From the NCBI RefSeq assembly GCF_900163545.1, contig NZ_FUHW01000023.1, positions 18,470-82,469 on the forward strand: a stretch of 64,000 nt of DNA. Direction: 5' to 3'. This document shows, piece after piece, positions 17,215 through 27,759 of the stretch (the first letter of the stretch is position 1; each line of letters opens with the position of its first letter). The position numbers and the translations under genes are program-made. The notes beneath the pieces were generated by a model. It was not told the origin of the DNA and ran no database searches. It worked only from the letters and a program-made list of their open reading frames with translations. The DNA comes from Arthrobacter rhombi. GTDB taxonomy: Bacteria > Actinomycetota > Actinomycetes > Actinomycetales > Micrococcaceae.

Positions 17215-17841
17215 ATGGGGGTCGTGCCTGAACCAATCCTGACTTTGATCCTCCTGGGCGGTTCCTCCGGATCCGGAAAGTCCTATCTCGCCGAGCGCTA
17301 CGGCCGCCCGCATGTCGAGCTGGATAACTTCTACCGTGAATTGGCCGAGGATTCCCCGCAGACCCCGCTGCCCCACACCGCCTACGGCGAGGTCGACTGG
17401 GACCATCCCGGAACCTGGAACTGTGATGCAGCGGTCAACTCCGTCCTGCACCTGCTACGCACCGGCAGCATGGAAGTCCCGCATTATTCGATTTCCACGT
17501 CGAGCTACTCCGGCTATTCGACCGTCACCATGGCCGGCGGTCCCGTCGTGGCCGAGGGAATCTTCGTGGATGAGATCCGGGCGCCGCTCATCGCTCACGG
17601 GGTGGACGTCCGCGCCTATTACATAGACGTCTCCCCCATCACGACGGCGGTGCGTCGGTTGGTACGCGATATCAAGGAACGCCGGAAGCCGCTTCCGTTC
17701 TTGCTGCGTCGTGGCTGGGCCCTGTACCGGGCCGAGGGCTCAGTACGGCGCCGCTACGTGAACGCAGGCTTCATCCCTACTCCCAAGGCCAGGATCCGGT
17801 CCATGCTCGCGTCAGCCTCCACGGTGCCTGACCCGCGCTAG
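17215..17841 (+). CDS. Uridine kinase-like P-loop phosphotransferase
   Basis: A 208-residue nucleoside-kinase-like ATPase. The P-loop is GGSSGSGKS near residue 15, ELDNFYRE carries the catalytic aspartate position, and DWDHP is typical of uridine kinases, which phosphorylate uridine/cytidine. The ATG has little ribosome-binding sequence; a GTG three codons later is possible. Its TAG overlaps the stop of the converging thioesterase gene on the palindrome CTAG. Confidence 0.82.
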   Translation: MGVVPEPILTLILLGGSSGSGKSYLAERYGRPHVELDNFYRELAEDSPQTPLPHTAYGEVDWDHPGTWNCDAAVNSVLHLLRTGSMEVPHYSISTSSYSGYSTVTMAGGPVVAEGIFVDEIRAPLIAHGVDVRAYYIDVSPITTAVRRLVRDIKERRKPLPFLLRRGWALYRAEGSVRRRYVNAGFIPTPKARIRSMLASASTVPDPR

Positions 17842-18701
17842 CGTGTGGGCATCGGACGGACGGTGAGGATCTGTTCGCTGCGCCCGAAGGGCCCCTCGGT
17901 GTCATGCAGTACGGCAGAGGTCAGTCCGATCCCGTCCGAACCGTAGGTCTGCTGCGACTGAATGCCCAGCCATTGACCGACGGGACGGCGGTACATGTGA
18001 ATCTGCAGGTCGACGTTCGGGAACATCCAGGATTCCGGTCCCGGAGCCACCCTCGGTGCTACCCCGTTGGCCGTATCGACCATCCCCAACAGCCGGACCA
18101 TATCAGGGGTGTCGAAGCCATCGACCATCTGCTGCGGGTTGCGCAGCCACACCACGCCCTTGCCCAAACGGTGTCCGGGTTCGACCCGTAGTTCCAGCTG
18201 CTCGATGTAGCCGCCGGGCCACATCTCCATTCCGTCCCAGACGGGTAGGTCTTCGGGGTGGGTGACGTCAGCGTCCTCGACACCGGCGACGAGCTGTGAG
18301 TCGTGGGTCTTCAGCCTCCACCCGCGGGCCACGATGGCGGTCCGGCCCTGACAAACCATTTGCGCCTCAACCAGTTCGATGGTCTTGCCGGGCCTGATCA
18401 TCTGCGTGGTGATCTGCACGTCGCCACCGTGGATGATCCCCAGGATATCCAGGCTGACTCGTGCCATGCGCATATCCTCGCGGGGCTCGAAAAGCTCGAG
18501 CTCGCGGACCAGGAGCCCGGTGGCCGGCGCCATATGTTGCTCGTGCTCGTTCCAGGCACCTTGGGTGTGGATGGTGGAACGGTAGCTGCCTTCCCCCAGT
18601 GGCACGTAGAAGCTGGAGGGGCGTGAGCCGTCGGGCAGCTCGAGGAGATGGGTTCCGGAAGCGTCCGGGCGGTCCTGGTGGCCGATGGTCGAGGCAGTCA
18701 T
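17838..18701 (-). CDS. Acyl-CoA thioesterase, double-hotdog (TesB/4HBT_3 type)
   Basis: A 287-residue protein with two hotdog modules. The first has GIIHGGDVQITTQMIRPGKTIELVEAQM in two parts; the second has MFPNVDLQIHMYRRP and the TYGSDGIGLTSAVLHD region with the catalytic aspartate/threonine area. It hydrolyses acyl-CoA esters in the cytoplasm. It is converging with the uridine kinase gene and shares CTAG with it. Confidence 0.87.
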   Translation of the reverse strand: MTASTIGHQDRPDASGTHLLELPDGSRPSSFYVPLGEGSYRSTIHTQGAWNEHEQHMAPATGLLVRELELFEPREDMRMARVSLDILGIIHGGDVQITTQMIRPGKTIELVEAQMVCQGRTAIVARGWRLKTHDSQLVAGVEDADVTHPEDLPVWDGMEMWPGGYIEQLELRVEPGHRLGKGVVWLRNPQQMVDGFDTPDMVRLLGMVDTANGVAPRVAPGPESWMFPNVDLQIHMYRRPVGQWLGIQSQQTYGSDGIGLTSAVLHDTEGPFGRSEQILTVRPMPTR

Positions 18702-18805
18702 GAAGGCATCCTTTCAGCGCCTCGGGGATCGGCGCTAACCGTTCCACCCTATCGGTCGTTCTTGGTCCCGCAGTACCTGATCCGCTGGTGTCGAAACGGG
18801 CAGCC

Positions 18806-20281
18806 TCAGGTGCCGCAGAAGGTGACGTATGGGCCGAATTCCGTAGGCGCACCCGTGCCATACCGCTCCAGGCCCGGACGCACATCATAGGGCGCAGAGA
18901 CGGCTTCCAAAAGGTGGTTCAACGGTTCCAGGTCCCCTCCCGTGGCTGCCTCAAGGGCTTCTTCCACCAGATGGTTGCGCGGAATGTAGGCGGGGTTGAT
19001 CCGGTCCAGCCCCGCAGGGTCGGGCCCCAGGGCCAGCCACCTTCCGGCCCAGTCCTCGAAGGGCGCCGGGTCGGCGAAAAGGGTACGGGCGACTGCTCGC
19101 TCGCCCCGGGCCACATCCGCCAAGGCACGGAAGAACGAAGTGTAGTCGGCCCCGCTGGCAGCCAATAGAGCGGTCGTGGCTTCTACGAGGTCGTGGGCCG
19201 GCTGGTCGCGGCTCTCGACGCCGGTGGCTGGTGGCAGGCCCAATTTCTCGAACATACCCGCGGACCAGGCCTCGCTGTAGCGGGTCCTGAAGGTGCGCAA
19301 CGATTCCATGGCCAATTCCACGGCCCGGTCCTCATCGTCGTCAAAGAGCGGCAGCATGGCCTCTGCCAGACGGGCCAGGTTCCATTCGGCCATCACCGGC
19401 TGATTCCGATAAGCATAACGTCCTTGCGCGTCAATGGAGCTGAAGACCGCGGCGGGATCGAAGGCGTCAATGAACGCGCAGGGCCCATAGTCGATGGTTT
19501 CCCCCGAAATGGTCATGTTGTCGGTGTTCATCACCCCGTGGACGAATCCGACCAACATCCATTGGGCAATCAAAGTAGCTTGGTCGGCGACAACCGCGTC
19601 GAACAGGGCCAGATGGGGTCGCTCGGCCTCACCTGCCTCCGGATGATGGCGGAGGATGGCGTAGTCAGCCAGACGGTGCAGCAGATCGGGGTCGTCCAGC
19701 GCGCGGGCATATTGGAATGAGCCCACCCTCAGATGGCTGGAAGCAACGCGAGTGAGCACGGCGCCGGGCAACCGGCTTTCACGTAATACTCCGTTTCCTG
19801 TGGCGGTAACCGCCAGCGAGAGCGTGGTCGGGATTCCCAATGCGTGCAAAGATTCGCTCAGAATATACTCGCGCAGCATGGGCCCTACGGCGCCAAACCC
19901 GTCACCACCACGGGAGAAGGGCGTCCGTCCCGAACCCTTCAGGTGTAGGTCACGGAGGTTTCCATCAGCGCCGCGCAGCTCTCCCAAGAGCAGTGCCCGG
20001 CCGTCCCCGAGCCGCGGGGAGTACGAAGCGAACTGGTGCCCTGCATACCCTTGGGCAACGGGTGTCGCCCCTTCGGGCGGGTGGGCCCCGGTCAACACGG
20101 AGATCCCCTCGGCGCTGCGAAGGTATTCGGGGTCCAGCCCGAGCTCCCGTGCCAATCGCTCATTCAGAACCAATAGTTCCGGTGCCGGGGGTTCTTCCGC
20201 TGCCCAGGAAATGGAGAGTTCGGGGAAATTCCGGGCGAACCCGTTCTCGAGAACAACGGATTGCTGTAGTGCTGGACTCAT
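18806..20281 (-). CDS. selO: Protein adenylyltransferase SelO (YdiU)
   Basis: A 491-residue pseudokinase-fold enzyme that transfers AMP from ATP to hydroxyl side chains of proteins. Family landmarks are [36 protein letters not shown], the nucleotide/metal segment [26 protein letters not shown], and the C-terminal YVTFCGT. Length is normal for bacterial members. The terminal cysteine-containing redox tail is limited to one Cys. It is divergent from the DUF2809 gene. Confidence 0.95.
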   Translation of the reverse strand: MSPALQQSVVLENGFARNFPELSISWAAEEPPAPELLVLNERLARELGLDPEYLRSAEGISVLTGAHPPEGATPVAQGYAGHQFASYSPRLGDGRALLLGELRGADGNLRDLHLKGSGRTPFSRGGDGFGAVGPMLREYILSESLHALGIPTTLSLAVTATGNGVLRESRLPGAVLTRVASSHLRVGSFQYARALDDPDLLHRLADYAILRHHPEAGEAERPHLALFDAVVADQATLIAQWMLVGFVHGVMNTDNMTISGETIDYGPCAFIDAFDPAAVFSSIDAQGRYAYRNQPVMAEWNLARLAEAMLPLFDDDEDRAVELAMESLRTFRTRYSEAWSAGMFEKLGLPPATGVESRDQPAHDLVEATTALLAASGADYTSFFRALADVARGERAVARTLFADPAPFEDWAGRWLALGPDPAGLDRINPAYIPRNHLVEEALEAATGGDLEPLNHLLEAVSAPYDVRPGLERYGTGAPTEFGPYVTFCGT

Positions 20282-20323
20282 GCTTCGAGCCTACCGCCAC
20301 CACGGCGGCGTTAGACTTCCTCC

Positions 20324-20794
20324 ATGCCATCGCCCGGACTGACATCATTCCTCGGGTCACGTCGTTTCATTCTCTGCGTGGCAGCCGTTTCCGTCATCCC
20401 CGTGGGCCTGACAGCACGTTTCCTGCTGCCGGCTGGACTGGCTGATATTGCTGGCGGGGCGCTCTACACAGTGCTGATTTATCTGGTGGTCGGTTTGATC
20501 AAACCTGCCTGGCGTCCCTTCAGGGTGGCGATCTGGGCGTTCTGCGTCAGTACCTTGGTGGAGTTGCTGCAGCTGACAGCACTGCCCAGTGCCCTCTCCG
20601 CCGTCGTTCCACCGATCCGTCTGGTCTTGGGTACGACCTTTTCCCTCACCGATCTACCCGCTTATGCGCTAGGGGCCTTTCTGGTCCTCTCATTGGACTG
20701 CTTGCTGATGCGTCAGAGGCAACGGCAACGGAGATCCCGGCAGACCGCTTCGACTTCGCTACGGCAAGCGCGCGATGGTTCCCACTCAGAGTAG
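20324..20794 (+). CDS. DUF2809 family membrane protein
   Basis: A 156-residue protein with four hydrophobic segments and a basic C-terminal tail. The family signature is visible in GGALYTVLIYLVVGLIKP, VSTLVELLQLTALPSAL and RLVLGTTFSLTDLPAYALG. It is probably in the cytoplasmic membrane; function is unknown. It starts 43 bases from the divergent selO start. Confidence 0.83.
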   Translation: MPSPGLTSFLGSRRFILCVAAVSVIPVGLTARFLLPAGLADIAGGALYTVLIYLVVGLIKPAWRPFRVAIWAFCVSTLVELLQLTALPSALSAVVPPIRLVLGTTFSLTDLPAYALGAFLVLSLDCLLMRQRQRQRRSRQTASTSLRQARDGSHSE

Positions 20795-20836
20795 GTGAGC
20801 GGGCAACCGAGGCGACGGTGAACAGCCGGCGACAGC

Positions 20837-21778
20837 TCAGCCCGACGCCGGCAGCGGAGGACTGGTGTCAAGCGCGTGGACTCCGGCCGCTGTCTCGCCG
20901 AGCACTTCCAGTGCCGAAGCCAGCAGTGGTTGGGACCGGCTCCCTCGACGGACCACAGTGCGGATATGCCGTGACGGTGCGGGATCCCCGCGCAAGGGAA
21001 CGCGGGTTGTGGCATACCCTGCCGGCATCCGGGCGAGCCGCGGAACCAGCGATACCCCGAACCCTGCGGCCACCAAGGCCGCCCCGGTGTCCCACTCGAC
21101 GGCTTCATGTGCGACGGTCGGGGTGAAGCCTGCCTCTGCGCATGAAGTGAAGACCAATTGGCGGTGCGGACGGTTCGGCCGATCGACGATCCACGACTCC
21201 TCGGCGGTCTCACGCAGGGTAATCCAGGCACGTTGCGCCAATGGATGCCCGTCGGGGACCAGCAGGTCAAGAGGATCATCAAGAAGGAACTGCTGGTCAA
21301 AGCGGCCATCGGCCGTCGCTGGCACGGTGTCGGTGGCGACGATCACTGCTAGGTCCGCTTCCTCGGCCAGCAGGAGGTCGAAGCACTCCAACGGGTCGGC
21401 CTCGATGATCCGCACTTCAAGCTCCGGACGCCACGAGCGCAGAGCGGTGACCACCGGGGGCAAGAGGGCCGCCGCTGCGGTTGAAAAACCGCAGAGTCTT
21501 AACTCACCAGCGTGCTCGCCCGACTCGGAAGTGATCAGTGCCTTGATGGTCTCCCAGCGGGCGAAAAGGTCGTCGGCCTGGCTCAGGAGGATTCGGGCCG
21601 CAGGGGTCAGGCGAACCCCGCGTCCCTGGGGGATCAGCAGCACGACTCCGAGATCCTCGGCCAACCCCCTCAATTGATGTGAAACGGCCGAAGGAGTGTA
21701 GTGCAGCGCCCGCGCCGTCGCCGTCACCGTGCCGTGGGCGGCCAACATCCGCAGGACGTGAAGTCGGCTATCAATCAT
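20837..21778 (-). CDS. LysR family transcriptional regulator
   Basis: A 313-residue regulator with the N-terminal winged helix (LRMLAAHGTVTATARALHYTPSAVSHQ) and a periplasmic-binding-like effector domain (RIIEADPLECFDLLLAEEADLAVI and later GFGVSLVPRLA). It is divergent from the N-demethylase operon with 120 bases between the starts, the classical LysR arrangement, so it probably activates that operon in response to its substrate. The ATG at 21778 starts the conserved MIDSRLHVLRML. Confidence 0.92.
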   Translation of the reverse strand: MIDSRLHVLRMLAAHGTVTATARALHYTPSAVSHQLRGLAEDLGVVLLIPQGRGVRLTPAARILLSQADDLFARWETIKALITSESGEHAGELRLCGFSTAAAALLPPVVTALRSWRPELEVRIIEADPLECFDLLLAEEADLAVIVATDTVPATADGRFDQQFLLDDPLDLLVPDGHPLAQRAWITLRETAEESWIVDRPNRPHRQLVFTSCAEAGFTPTVAHEAVEWDTGAALVAAGFGVSLVPRLARMPAGYATTRVPLRGDPAPSRHIRTVVRRGSRSQPLLASALEVLGETAAGVHALDTSPPLPASG

Positions 21779-21898
21779 GCAATAACTGTACACGGTACTG
21801 TGACGAATCTTTCGCTTTTCTTCAGCATTCGCGAACACCACACTAAAGGTATCAGGTGGCCACGACAGCGCATCTGGACACCGGGAGGAATCATCCCC
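21779..21898. promoter_or_regulatory. Shared LysR / N-demethylase operon promoter region
   Basis: The 120 bases between the divergent starts hold two symmetric elements: GTAC-ACG-GTAC near 21790 and the palindrome TTCGCGAA near 21830. Either could be part of a LysR-type operator. GGGAGGA is the ribosome-binding site of the operon's first gene. Confidence 0.35.
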
Positions 21899-23941
21899 AT
21901 GCACGCGACAGACCCACTGCTCCAACCCTTTACGCTGAAGAACCTGACATTGCGCAACAGGATCGTCAGCACCTCCCACGAACCGGCGTACGCGGAAGGT
22001 GGCATGCCCACCGATCGCTACCGTGCCTACCACGTGGAACGGGCCCGCGGCGGAACCGGCCTGCTGATGATCGGTGGATCCGCCGTCGTCTCCCCCGACA
22101 GCCCCCCGGCCTTCGGCAACCTGCTGCTCTACCGGGACGAAGTCTCCGGATGGATCCGCAAGCTCACCGACGAAGTGCACGACGCCGGCGCGGCGGTCAT
22201 GTGCCAAATCACCCATCTGGGGCGGCGGACCAGTAACTACACCGGCGATTGGCTGCCGGTCCTCTACCCCTCCCATCAGCGGGAGCCCGCCCACCGCGCC
22301 TTCCCCAAGGTGGCAGAGCCCTGGGATCTGCGCCGGGTGGTGTCCGATTACGCAGGGGCAGCCCTGCGTTGCAAGGAGGCCGGATTGGACGGCATCGAAA
22401 TCCAGTCCTACGGACACTTCCTGGACGCCTTCCTCTCTCCGGCAACCAACGACCGCCAGGACGTGTGGGGTGGAAGCCACGAACACCGCATGGCCTTCCC
22501 TCGGGCGGTCATCCAAGCCGTCCGTGCCGCGGTCGGGCCAGATTTCATTGTTGGTATCCGCATGTCCATGGATGAGGATCGAGCCGATGGCCTCCGGCAG
22601 GACGAGGCCCTCGAGGCGCTGCAGCACTACATCGCCGATGGAATCGATTTCCTCAGCGTGATCAAAGGCACCATCGATAGCGACGCCACGCTCTCGCGGG
22701 TGATTCCTTCCATGGGGACCCCCTCGGCCCCGTTCCTTGATTTCGCCGGTGCCATCAAACGCGAGATCGACATCCCGGTAATGCACGCCTCGCGGATCGC
22801 CGACGTCTCCACCGCCCGGCACGCCATCGGTGCCGGCCTGTTGGACCTGGTCGGTATGACCCGCGCACAGATCGCCGACCCACAGCTCGTGGCCAAGCTG
22901 GCGGCCGGGCAGGAGGACAGGATCCGCCCCTGCGTCGGCGCGAACTACTGTCTGGACTCCATCTACGCATCGGGCGACGCCAAATGCATCCACAACCCCG
23001 CCACGGGACGTGAACTCCAGTTGCCACACACCATCGTGTCCGGTGGTGCAGCACGAAAGAAGGCAATGGTGATCGGGGCGGGGCCGGCGGGGTTGGAATG
23101 CGCCCGTGTTTTGGCCGAGCGCGGTCACGCCGTCGTGCTCTTCGAAGCGGGCGATGCCCCCGGGGGCCAGGTGCTCATCGCCGCCTCTTCACCGCGCCGA
23201 CGCGATCTGATCGGGATCATCGATTGGCGGGTCAGTGAGGCCAAGCTGGCAGGCGCTGACCTCCGGTACGGTGTCTACGCCGATCGGGAGATGGTGTTGG
23301 CAGAGAACCCCGACGTCGTCGTGGTCGCGACCGGTGGCACCCCGAACCGATCGTTCCTGGCCGCCGGTGAGGATCTGGTAGCCGATAGCTGGGACGTACT
23401 AGGACAACTATCGAAGATGCCGTCCACGGCCCTGGTCTACGACGACAACGGGGCCGAGCCTGGAATGGATGCCACCGAACGACTGGCACTGGCCGGCACC
23501 CGCGTTGAACTCGTCACCCCGGAGCGCACCGTGGCCCCCGATGTGGGCAGCATGAACTCCCCGGGCTACCTGCGTGCCTTCTCCGAGCACGACGTCACCA
23601 TCACCTTGGCCCACCGACTCGTCTCGGTCATGCCGGCAGCCCACGGGCAATTCAGTGCTGAACTTCGCAGCGACTATTCCGGCCAGGTGATGACGCGAAC
23701 CGTGGACCTCGTCGTCGTCGAACACGGGAATCTGCCCAACGCCGAACTGTACTTCGAGCTGCTGGCGGACTCGGCCAACGCAGGGGAAGTCGACTACCAG
23801 GCACTGCTGGCCGGAGAACCACAACCCGTGGATCCCGAGGCCTCCGGGAAGTTCCAACTCTTCCGCGTCGGCGATGCAGTGGCCAGCCGGAACATCCACG
23901 CAGCCATCTACGACGCCTTCCGGCTGTGCCTGCCGATGTGA
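21899..23941 (+). CDS. FMN/FAD Fe-S oxidoreductase, DgcA/StcD-like N-demethylase
   Basis: A 680-residue two-part flavoenzyme of the 2,4-dienoyl-CoA reductase/trimethylamine dehydrogenase family. The N-terminal TIM barrel (about 1-340) binds FMN, with GIEIQSYGHFLDAFLSP and VGMTRAQIADP. A cysteine cluster (RPCVGANYCLDSIYASGDAKC) binds a 4Fe-4S centre. The C-terminal half has an FAD dinucleotide fold (VIGAGPAGLECARVLAERG). In company with a GbcA/GbcB-like pair it most resembles dimethylglycine or N-methylproline demethylases; the exact substrate is inferred. GGGAGGA precedes the ATG. Confidence 0.85.
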   Translation: MHATDPLLQPFTLKNLTLRNRIVSTSHEPAYAEGGMPTDRYRAYHVERARGGTGLLMIGGSAVVSPDSPPAFGNLLLYRDEVSGWIRKLTDEVHDAGAAVMCQITHLGRRTSNYTGDWLPVLYPSHQREPAHRAFPKVAEPWDLRRVVSDYAGAALRCKEAGLDGIEIQSYGHFLDAFLSPATNDRQDVWGGSHEHRMAFPRAVIQAVRAAVGPDFIVGIRMSMDEDRADGLRQDEALEALQHYIADGIDFLSVIKGTIDSDATLSRVIPSMGTPSAPFLDFAGAIKREIDIPVMHASRIADVSTARHAIGAGLLDLVGMTRAQIADPQLVAKLAAGQEDRIRPCVGANYCLDSIYASGDAKCIHNPATGRELQLPHTIVSGGAARKKAMVIGAGPAGLECARVLAERGHAVVLFEAGDAPGGQVLIAASSPRRRDLIGIIDWRVSEAKLAGADLRYGVYADREMVLAENPDVVVVATGGTPNRSFLAAGEDLVADSWDVLGQLSKMPSTALVYDDNGAEPGMDATERLALAGTRVELVTPERTVAPDVGSMNSPGYLRAFSEHDVTITLAHRLVSVMPAAHGQFSAELRSDYSGQVMTRTVDLVVVEHGNLPNAELYFELLADSANAGEVDYQALLAGEPQPVDPEASGKFQLFRVGDAVASRNIHAAIYDAFRLCLPM

Positions 23942-24006
23942 AACAGATCGAGCCGCGTCGGCCGGCCACGCCATCAGCATCCACCACGGCACCCCGGAGG
24001 AAGACC

Positions 24007-25362
24007 ATGAACACCACACCCGTCAGCACCGAAACAACCGGGCGAGCCCAACCGATCCCGGCCCGCCTGACCCAGCTGGTGCACCAGCGGGTTGAAGGAT
24101 TGAGCCTTGATTCCGAGTTCTACACATCCGCGTTGGTCCATGATCTGGACATCGCCGCAATCTTCGCCAAACACTGGATCTATGTGGCGGCCGACGCCGA
24201 ACTGCCCGAGCCCGGGGACTACGTCACCATCACCGTCGGCCCCTACTCGGTGATCCTGGTGCGCGACGACGACGATCAGGTCAGCGCCCTGCACAACGTC
24301 TGCCGACACCGGGGCGCACGGATCCTCAACGACGCCAGCGGTTCGGTCGGGAACCTGGTGTGCGGATACCACCACTGGACCTACGGGACGGACGGCTCGC
24401 TGCTGCACGCCGACTCGCAGCCCGCCGATTTCGACCGCAGCTGCTTCGCTCTGAAAAAGGTCGCGGTCAGGAGCATCGCTGGTCTGATCTTCATTTGCCT
24501 CTCTGCGGAGCCGCCGGAGGATTTCGATTCGGTGGCCCAGCGAATCGAATCCTATCTGACCCCGCATCAACTGATGCGTACCAAGGTCGCAGCGCAAGAG
24601 GACCTCGTCGAAGAGGGTAACTGGAAGCTCGTGATGGAGAACAACCGAGAGTGCTATCACTGCGACGGGCACCCGGAACTCTCTTGCTCGCTGTTTCCCA
24701 CCTACGGCTATGAACCCGACGGTCTGCCGGCGCGGCTGCGGCCGGCCTACGACCGCTACCTGCGTGCCGAAGCGGATCTGCGGCGCGTCAGCGCCGATAA
24801 CGGGTTGCCGTTCGAGCGAATCCAGGAACTCGAGACTCCCGTGACCGGGTTCCGCATCCAGCGGGAACCGCTCGACGGGGCCGGCGAGTCCTTCAGCCCG
24901 GATGGGCGGATCGTCTCGAACAAGCTACTCGGCGATTTGACTGAGCCCCGGCTGGGCCGGCTCTCGATGCATTGGCAGCCCAATGCATGGTTCCACTTCC
25001 TCAGCGACCACGCCGTCACGTTCTCGGTGGTGCCGCTGGCTGCCGACCGGACCCTGCTGCGCACCACCTGGCTCGTCCACGAGGACGCGGTGGAAGGTCA
25101 CGACTACGATCTACAGGAGCTCAAGCGAGTCTGGAAGCAGACGAACGCACAAGATGGGGTCTTCGTGCAACGCGCCCAGCGCGGCGTGTCCAGCCCCGCC
25201 TACCAACCGGGACCCTACGCACCGAACGAATACCAGGTGGAGGCCTTCTGCTCCTGGTACATCAACCGGTTACGAGCCCACGTCGAAGCGGAATCCTGGA
25301 ACGGATCCTCTGCGGCTCTGGACGACGCAGCCGGTGGCGACGGATTGGAAGTGTTCCCATGA
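24007..25362 (+). CDS. Rieske non-heme iron monooxygenase, GbcA-like
   Basis: A 451-residue oxygenase. The Rieske 2Fe-2S site is VCRHRGAR followed by CGYHHWTYG. The mononuclear iron site begins with ENNRECYHCDGHPEL, a form typical of glycine betaine/stachydrine demethylases. It would hydroxylate an N-methyl group, releasing formaldehyde, with electrons from the next gene's product. The ATG at 24007 has GGAGGAAG upstream; in-frame codons before it overlap the preceding gene. Its stop overlaps the reductase start (ATGA). Confidence 0.88.
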   Translation: MNTTPVSTETTGRAQPIPARLTQLVHQRVEGLSLDSEFYTSALVHDLDIAAIFAKHWIYVAADAELPEPGDYVTITVGPYSVILVRDDDDQVSALHNVCRHRGARILNDASGSVGNLVCGYHHWTYGTDGSLLHADSQPADFDRSCFALKKVAVRSIAGLIFICLSAEPPEDFDSVAQRIESYLTPHQLMRTKVAAQEDLVEEGNWKLVMENNRECYHCDGHPELSCSLFPTYGYEPDGLPARLRPAYDRYLRAEADLRRVSADNGLPFERIQELETPVTGFRIQREPLDGAGESFSPDGRIVSNKLLGDLTEPRLGRLSMHWQPNAWFHFLSDHAVTFSVVPLAADRTLLRTTWLVHEDAVEGHDYDLQELKRVWKQTNAQDGVFVQRAQRGVSSPAYQPGPYAPNEYQVEAFCSWYINRLRAHVEAESWNGSSAALDDAAGGDGLEVFP

Positions 25363-26522
25363 CCCAGATGGCCGAGCACACTCGGGCCGTGCACACACCA
25401 GTATCTCCGGCCGACCCGGCTGCCCCCGATGCCTACGTCCTGCGCTGCGTCGATGTCCGTGACGAGACAGCCGATGTCAAGACCTTCGTCTTTGAGCCCG
25501 AAGGGGAGGAAGGATTCGGATGGGTGGCGGGCCAGTTCCTGACCCTGAGCCAGGAGATCGACGGCGCCGGGGCCAGCCGGTGCTACTCCATCAGTTCGGC
25601 ACCGTCGGGTAGCCGGCGGCTGGAGATCACCGTCAAACGCATCGCGGGTGGGTCATTCTCCAACTGGCTGCACGAGAACTTGCGCCCGGGCCGAGCAATC
25701 AGCGCGCACGGGCCGGTGGGCGGTTTCACACCGACCGAGCTCCAGCTAACGCAACCTTTCGAGCTGGACTACGAGGCGAGGGCGCAAAGGCAGCGCTATC
25801 TTTTCCTTGCAGCAGGCTCCGGCATCACGCCGATCATGGCCATCCTGCGCACGCTGCTGGTCAAGGGCAACCCGATCGATGCCGTTCTGGTCAACAGCCT
25901 CCACGGTCCGGACGACGTCATCTTCCGTCGGGATCTGGAAGCCTTCTCCGTCCGGCGCGGGCTGCGTGTGGAACTGGTCAGCAGTACGCTCGTCACTGCC
26001 GACCAAAGGCGCGGGACGAAGCTACCTGCAGGTATCGGAATCTCCCCCGGACGGCTTGATACGGAACTGCTGCGCAGCCTTGTTCCCGATCTCGTGGACC
26101 GTGAGATCTTCTCCTGTGGTCCCGCAGGATATCTGGACGGAGTTCGGACCATGCTCGATGCCGCGGGATGCGCCACAGATCGCCGGCACGAGGAGAGCTT
26201 CGACATCGGAGTCCACCAAGATGCGGCATCCGCCGGAATCCCCAGTACCAACAAGGCTGGTGCGTTCACCGTGACCTTCGCGCGCAGTGGGCGAAGCATC
26301 GACTGCCCGGCAGGCTCCTTCGTCCTCGACGCGGCCCTCGCCGATGGCGTGCCGGTCCCCTCGTCCTGTGGTTTGGGGATGTGCGGTACTTGTAAGAGCG
26401 GTCTGTTGGAAGGCGCGGTCGAAATGAATCATGCTGGCGGCATCCGGCCACGCGAAATAGCCGAGGGCAAGATCCTGCTGTGCTGTTCGCGACCGACGGA
26501 AGACCTGGTGATTGATGCCTAG
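25359..26522 (+). CDS. Ferredoxin-type oxidoreductase, GbcB-like electron donor
   Basis: A 387-residue reductase passing electrons from NAD(P)H to the Rieske oxygenase. It has an FAD domain (RCYSISSAPSGSRRLEITVKR in part), an NAD domain (AAGSGITPIMAILRT and IFSCGPAGYLDGVR) and a C-terminal plant-type 2Fe-2S ferredoxin domain (SSCGLGMCGTCKSG with a later Cys in LLCCSRP). The four-base overlap with the oxygenase gene shows coupling. Confidence 0.9.
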   Translation: MTQMAEHTRAVHTPVSPADPAAPDAYVLRCVDVRDETADVKTFVFEPEGEEGFGWVAGQFLTLSQEIDGAGASRCYSISSAPSGSRRLEITVKRIAGGSFSNWLHENLRPGRAISAHGPVGGFTPTELQLTQPFELDYEARAQRQRYLFLAAGSGITPIMAILRTLLVKGNPIDAVLVNSLHGPDDVIFRRDLEAFSVRRGLRVELVSSTLVTADQRRGTKLPAGIGISPGRLDTELLRSLVPDLVDREIFSCGPAGYLDGVRTMLDAAGCATDRRHEESFDIGVHQDAASAGIPSTNKAGAFTVTFARSGRSIDCPAGSFVLDAALADGVPVPSSCGLGMCGTCKSGLLEGAVEMNHAGGIRPREIAEGKILLCCSRPTEDLVIDA

Positions 26523-26560
26523 GTTCGCTGCATCGGCGGTCTGCCGCCACAGCTCAAACG

Positions 26561-26598
26561 TCGGAGGGCTCCGGTACTGATGCGCCGGAGCCCTTCGA
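26561..26598. terminator. Bidirectional hairpin between the N-demethylase operon and nrdF
   Basis: TCGGAGGGCTCCGG (26561-26574) pairs with CCGGAGCCCTTCGA (26585-26598) over 14 positions with one G-T pair. It lies between converging genes. The T-run is absent, so it may act with Rho or as a stabilising 3' hairpin. Confidence 0.6.
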
Positions 26599-26626
26599 AC
26601 GGTTCGTGCAGAACCTGCTGGGTTTG

Positions 26627-27739
<1,113 letters not shown>

Positions 27740-27759
27740 TTATTCAGCGCCTGCGACTC

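Noticed and set aside
20837..23128. A very long minus-strand frame continuing upstream of the LysR gene
   Set aside because: Its first 450 residues lie antisense to the demethylase gene and lack any family motif; they are a GC-rich shadow frame. The LysR start at 21778 explains the real part.
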